DNA of 15,002 bases, taken from the NCBI GenBank assembly GCA_005884605.1, contig VBBE01000148.1, positions 1 through 15,002 of the forward strand, written 5' to 3'. The stretch's first letter is position 1; each line of letters starts with the position of its first letter. The position numbers and the translations under genes were made by a program. This document shows positions 13,962 through 15,002 of the stretch, piece after piece. Origin of the DNA: Candidatus Bathyarchaeota archaeon (GTDB taxonomy: Archaea; Thermoproteota; Bathyarchaeia; 40CM-2-53-6). The notes under the pieces were generated by a model that was given only the letters and a program-made list of their open reading frames with translations, was not told the origin of the DNA and did not search any database.

Positions 13962-15002
13962 CTTAGCCTCCAGAAGGTCCCTATAGAATTCGTCATCGCT
14001 TTCATGCATCTTCGACAGAACTCTCGCAGCGGTCTGCGGTCCGATACCGTATACTGACTGGGCTATTATCGCTCTCCTCCCATAGGCGATTACGAGATCC
14101 GCTGAACGTCGTGCTCTGGTCAAAGCCTTCTGCTCGTTCTCGTCCAATGACTGTTTGTCTCGCTTTTTGTGGAGAATGTTCGTTGCATAGGCGCTGGACC
14201 AGAAAAGTGGAGCCAGAAGCTTGGAGCTGCAATCTTGGCAGAACGGATGGTCTGGAAGACTTGCTATACTAGCATCTCTGGTAAGCTTGCCGCAGTCGAA
14301 GCACAGCATGTCGATGGATCGTCCTTCGATCGAAATGCGGAGTCTAGTCATATTGTCAGTGGCAACGTTCTCCGGTGCGATTAGCTCGGGGATGTCAACG
14401 TGTCGATAGAGGATGTGGTAGGCTAGTGGTGTGGGCTTGTCTTTGGATCTGAAGAATCTCAGGTCAATTTTTCCTTCCATGATCTCTTTGAGAATTCCTT
14501 TCGCGCCGTCGAAGTCAGAATGTTCCATCAGTACTTCCCTGATTGTCTCGTCGTAGATGGGAGTGAGTCTAAATCTCAGCATCAGTTCCTTCATCGCATC
14601 TCCATACATGAGCCGCCCACGGGCCAGTGCTCCGAACCTCTCGGCGACATGTTTCATATAGAGCTGCCATGGGAAGTGACGATGAAGCACTCCGTGACAT
14701 GCTCCGCTTAGCACAGGCTCTTCGACCCCGAACACTTGTTTCAGGAACAGATCCTCTAGATCCAAGTCAGATGTGTCAGCGGTCATCTCAAACAGAATTC
14801 GGTAGGGGTCCGACCACCACATTCGGACGAGGCCTTGGCGGCGGAAGAGTTCTTCGATAACTTCTCCAAGTGTGAAGTTGAGTATGTCTCCGAGATGGGT
14901 GTGAAGGATGATGTATCGGTCAAATCCTTCGATGAGGACTCGTTGATCGGTTGGAACAGGCGCTCCAGTAGCCTTGTGGGTTTCTATCTCTTCAATAAGT
15001 CG
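13923..15002 (-). CDS. lhr: Lhr-type superfamily 2 helicase, C-terminal part
   Basis: Partial: the open frame runs from the window end, covering about 359 residues of what is normally a protein of 850 or more; the helicase motor domains lie outside. The visible part begins in the region reading RYIILHTHLGD, then RRQGLVRMWWSDPYRILFE, typical of the archaeal Lhr C-terminal half behind the winged-helix domain. Four cysteines, CFDC and CQDC (at about 234/237 and 255/258 of this fragment), can bind a metal. The C-terminus has a helix-hairpin-helix-like YGIGPQTAARVL, which may contact nucleic acid. Lhr enzymes unwind DNA or RNA-DNA hybrids in repair or RNA metabolism. The stop (TAG, 13925-13923) is followed by 228 bp before the NHL gene. 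Confidence 0.82.
   Translation of the reverse strand, partial: RLIEEIETHKATGAPVPTDQRVLIEGFDRYIILHTHLGDILNFTLGEVIEELFRRQGLVRMWWSDPYRILFEMTADTSDLDLEDLFLKQVFGVEEPVLSGACHGVLHRHFPWQLYMKHVAERFGALARGRLMYGDAMKELMLRFRLTPIYDETIREVLMEHSDFDGAKGILKEIMEGKIDLRFFRSKDKPTPLAYHILYRHVDIPELIAPENVATDNMTRLRISIEGRSIDMLCFDCGKLTRDASIASLPDHPFCQDCSSKLLAPLFWSSAYATNILHKKRDKQSLDENEQKALTRARRSADLVIAYGRRAIIAQSVYGIGPQTAARVLSKMHESDDEFYRDLLEAKLQFIATRPFWNN

Noticed and set aside
1..15002. tRNA, rRNA, CRISPR arrays, insertion sequences, defence or phage genes
   Set aside because: Scanned for T-loop-like GTTCGA patterns, regular spaced repeats, transposase motifs and integrase motifs; nothing convincing was found.

Overview
The window is archaeal chromosomal DNA. 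Evidence: a DRG-type GTPase with a TGS domain, an Lhr-type helicase C-terminus, several small zinc-ribbon proteins, frequent TTG/GTG starts, and TATA-like boxes about 25-30 nt before start codons (leaderless transcripts). The mix of an HtpX peptidase, a UbiE/MenG methyltransferase, exported dockerin and NHL proteins and a sedolisin suggests a heterotrophic member of the Thermoproteota (Nitrososphaeria or Bathyarchaeia type). That placement is inference; no rRNA or tRNA gene is visible.

Layout. 1-1464, minus strand: 5' end of a class V aminotransferase (cut by the window edge), a small protein with three CxxC pairs, and an exported protein ending in a dockerin-like EF-hand pair. 1677-2765, plus: DRG GTPase. 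2766-3329: gene-poor tract with palindromes, a hairpin, a G-run and two doubtful small ORFs. 3330-5203: a zinc-ribbon protein and HtpX, divergent from a 74-bp shared promoter region. 5278-6384, plus: a four-helix membrane protein and a UbiE-like methyltransferase 3 bp apart. 6440-9699, minus: MFS transporter, FTR1-like membrane protein, MsrB and a metallo-beta-lactamase-fold hydrolase, with a probably frameshifted small gene just upstream (9724-9905). 9975-11408, plus: secreted sedolisin (S53) peptidase. 11653-13587, minus: exported protein with twelve NHL repeats, convergent with the peptidase. 13923-15002, minus: C-terminal part of an Lhr helicase.

Themes. Three large exported proteins (dockerin, sedolisin, NHL) point to extracellular protein use or surface assembly. 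Calcium sites recur: dockerin loops, the sedolisin calcium site, and an unexpected canonical EF-hand loop inside HtpX. HtpX and MsrB are protein-quality functions, and the methyltransferase probably serves quinone synthesis. I see no CRISPR array, insertion sequence, phage gene or defence cassette. The points most worth following are the EF-hand in HtpX, the sedolisin with no room for the usual propeptide, two loci that look frameshifted at or near the start (9724-9905 and 7556-7640), and the zinc-ribbon/HtpX divergent pair.
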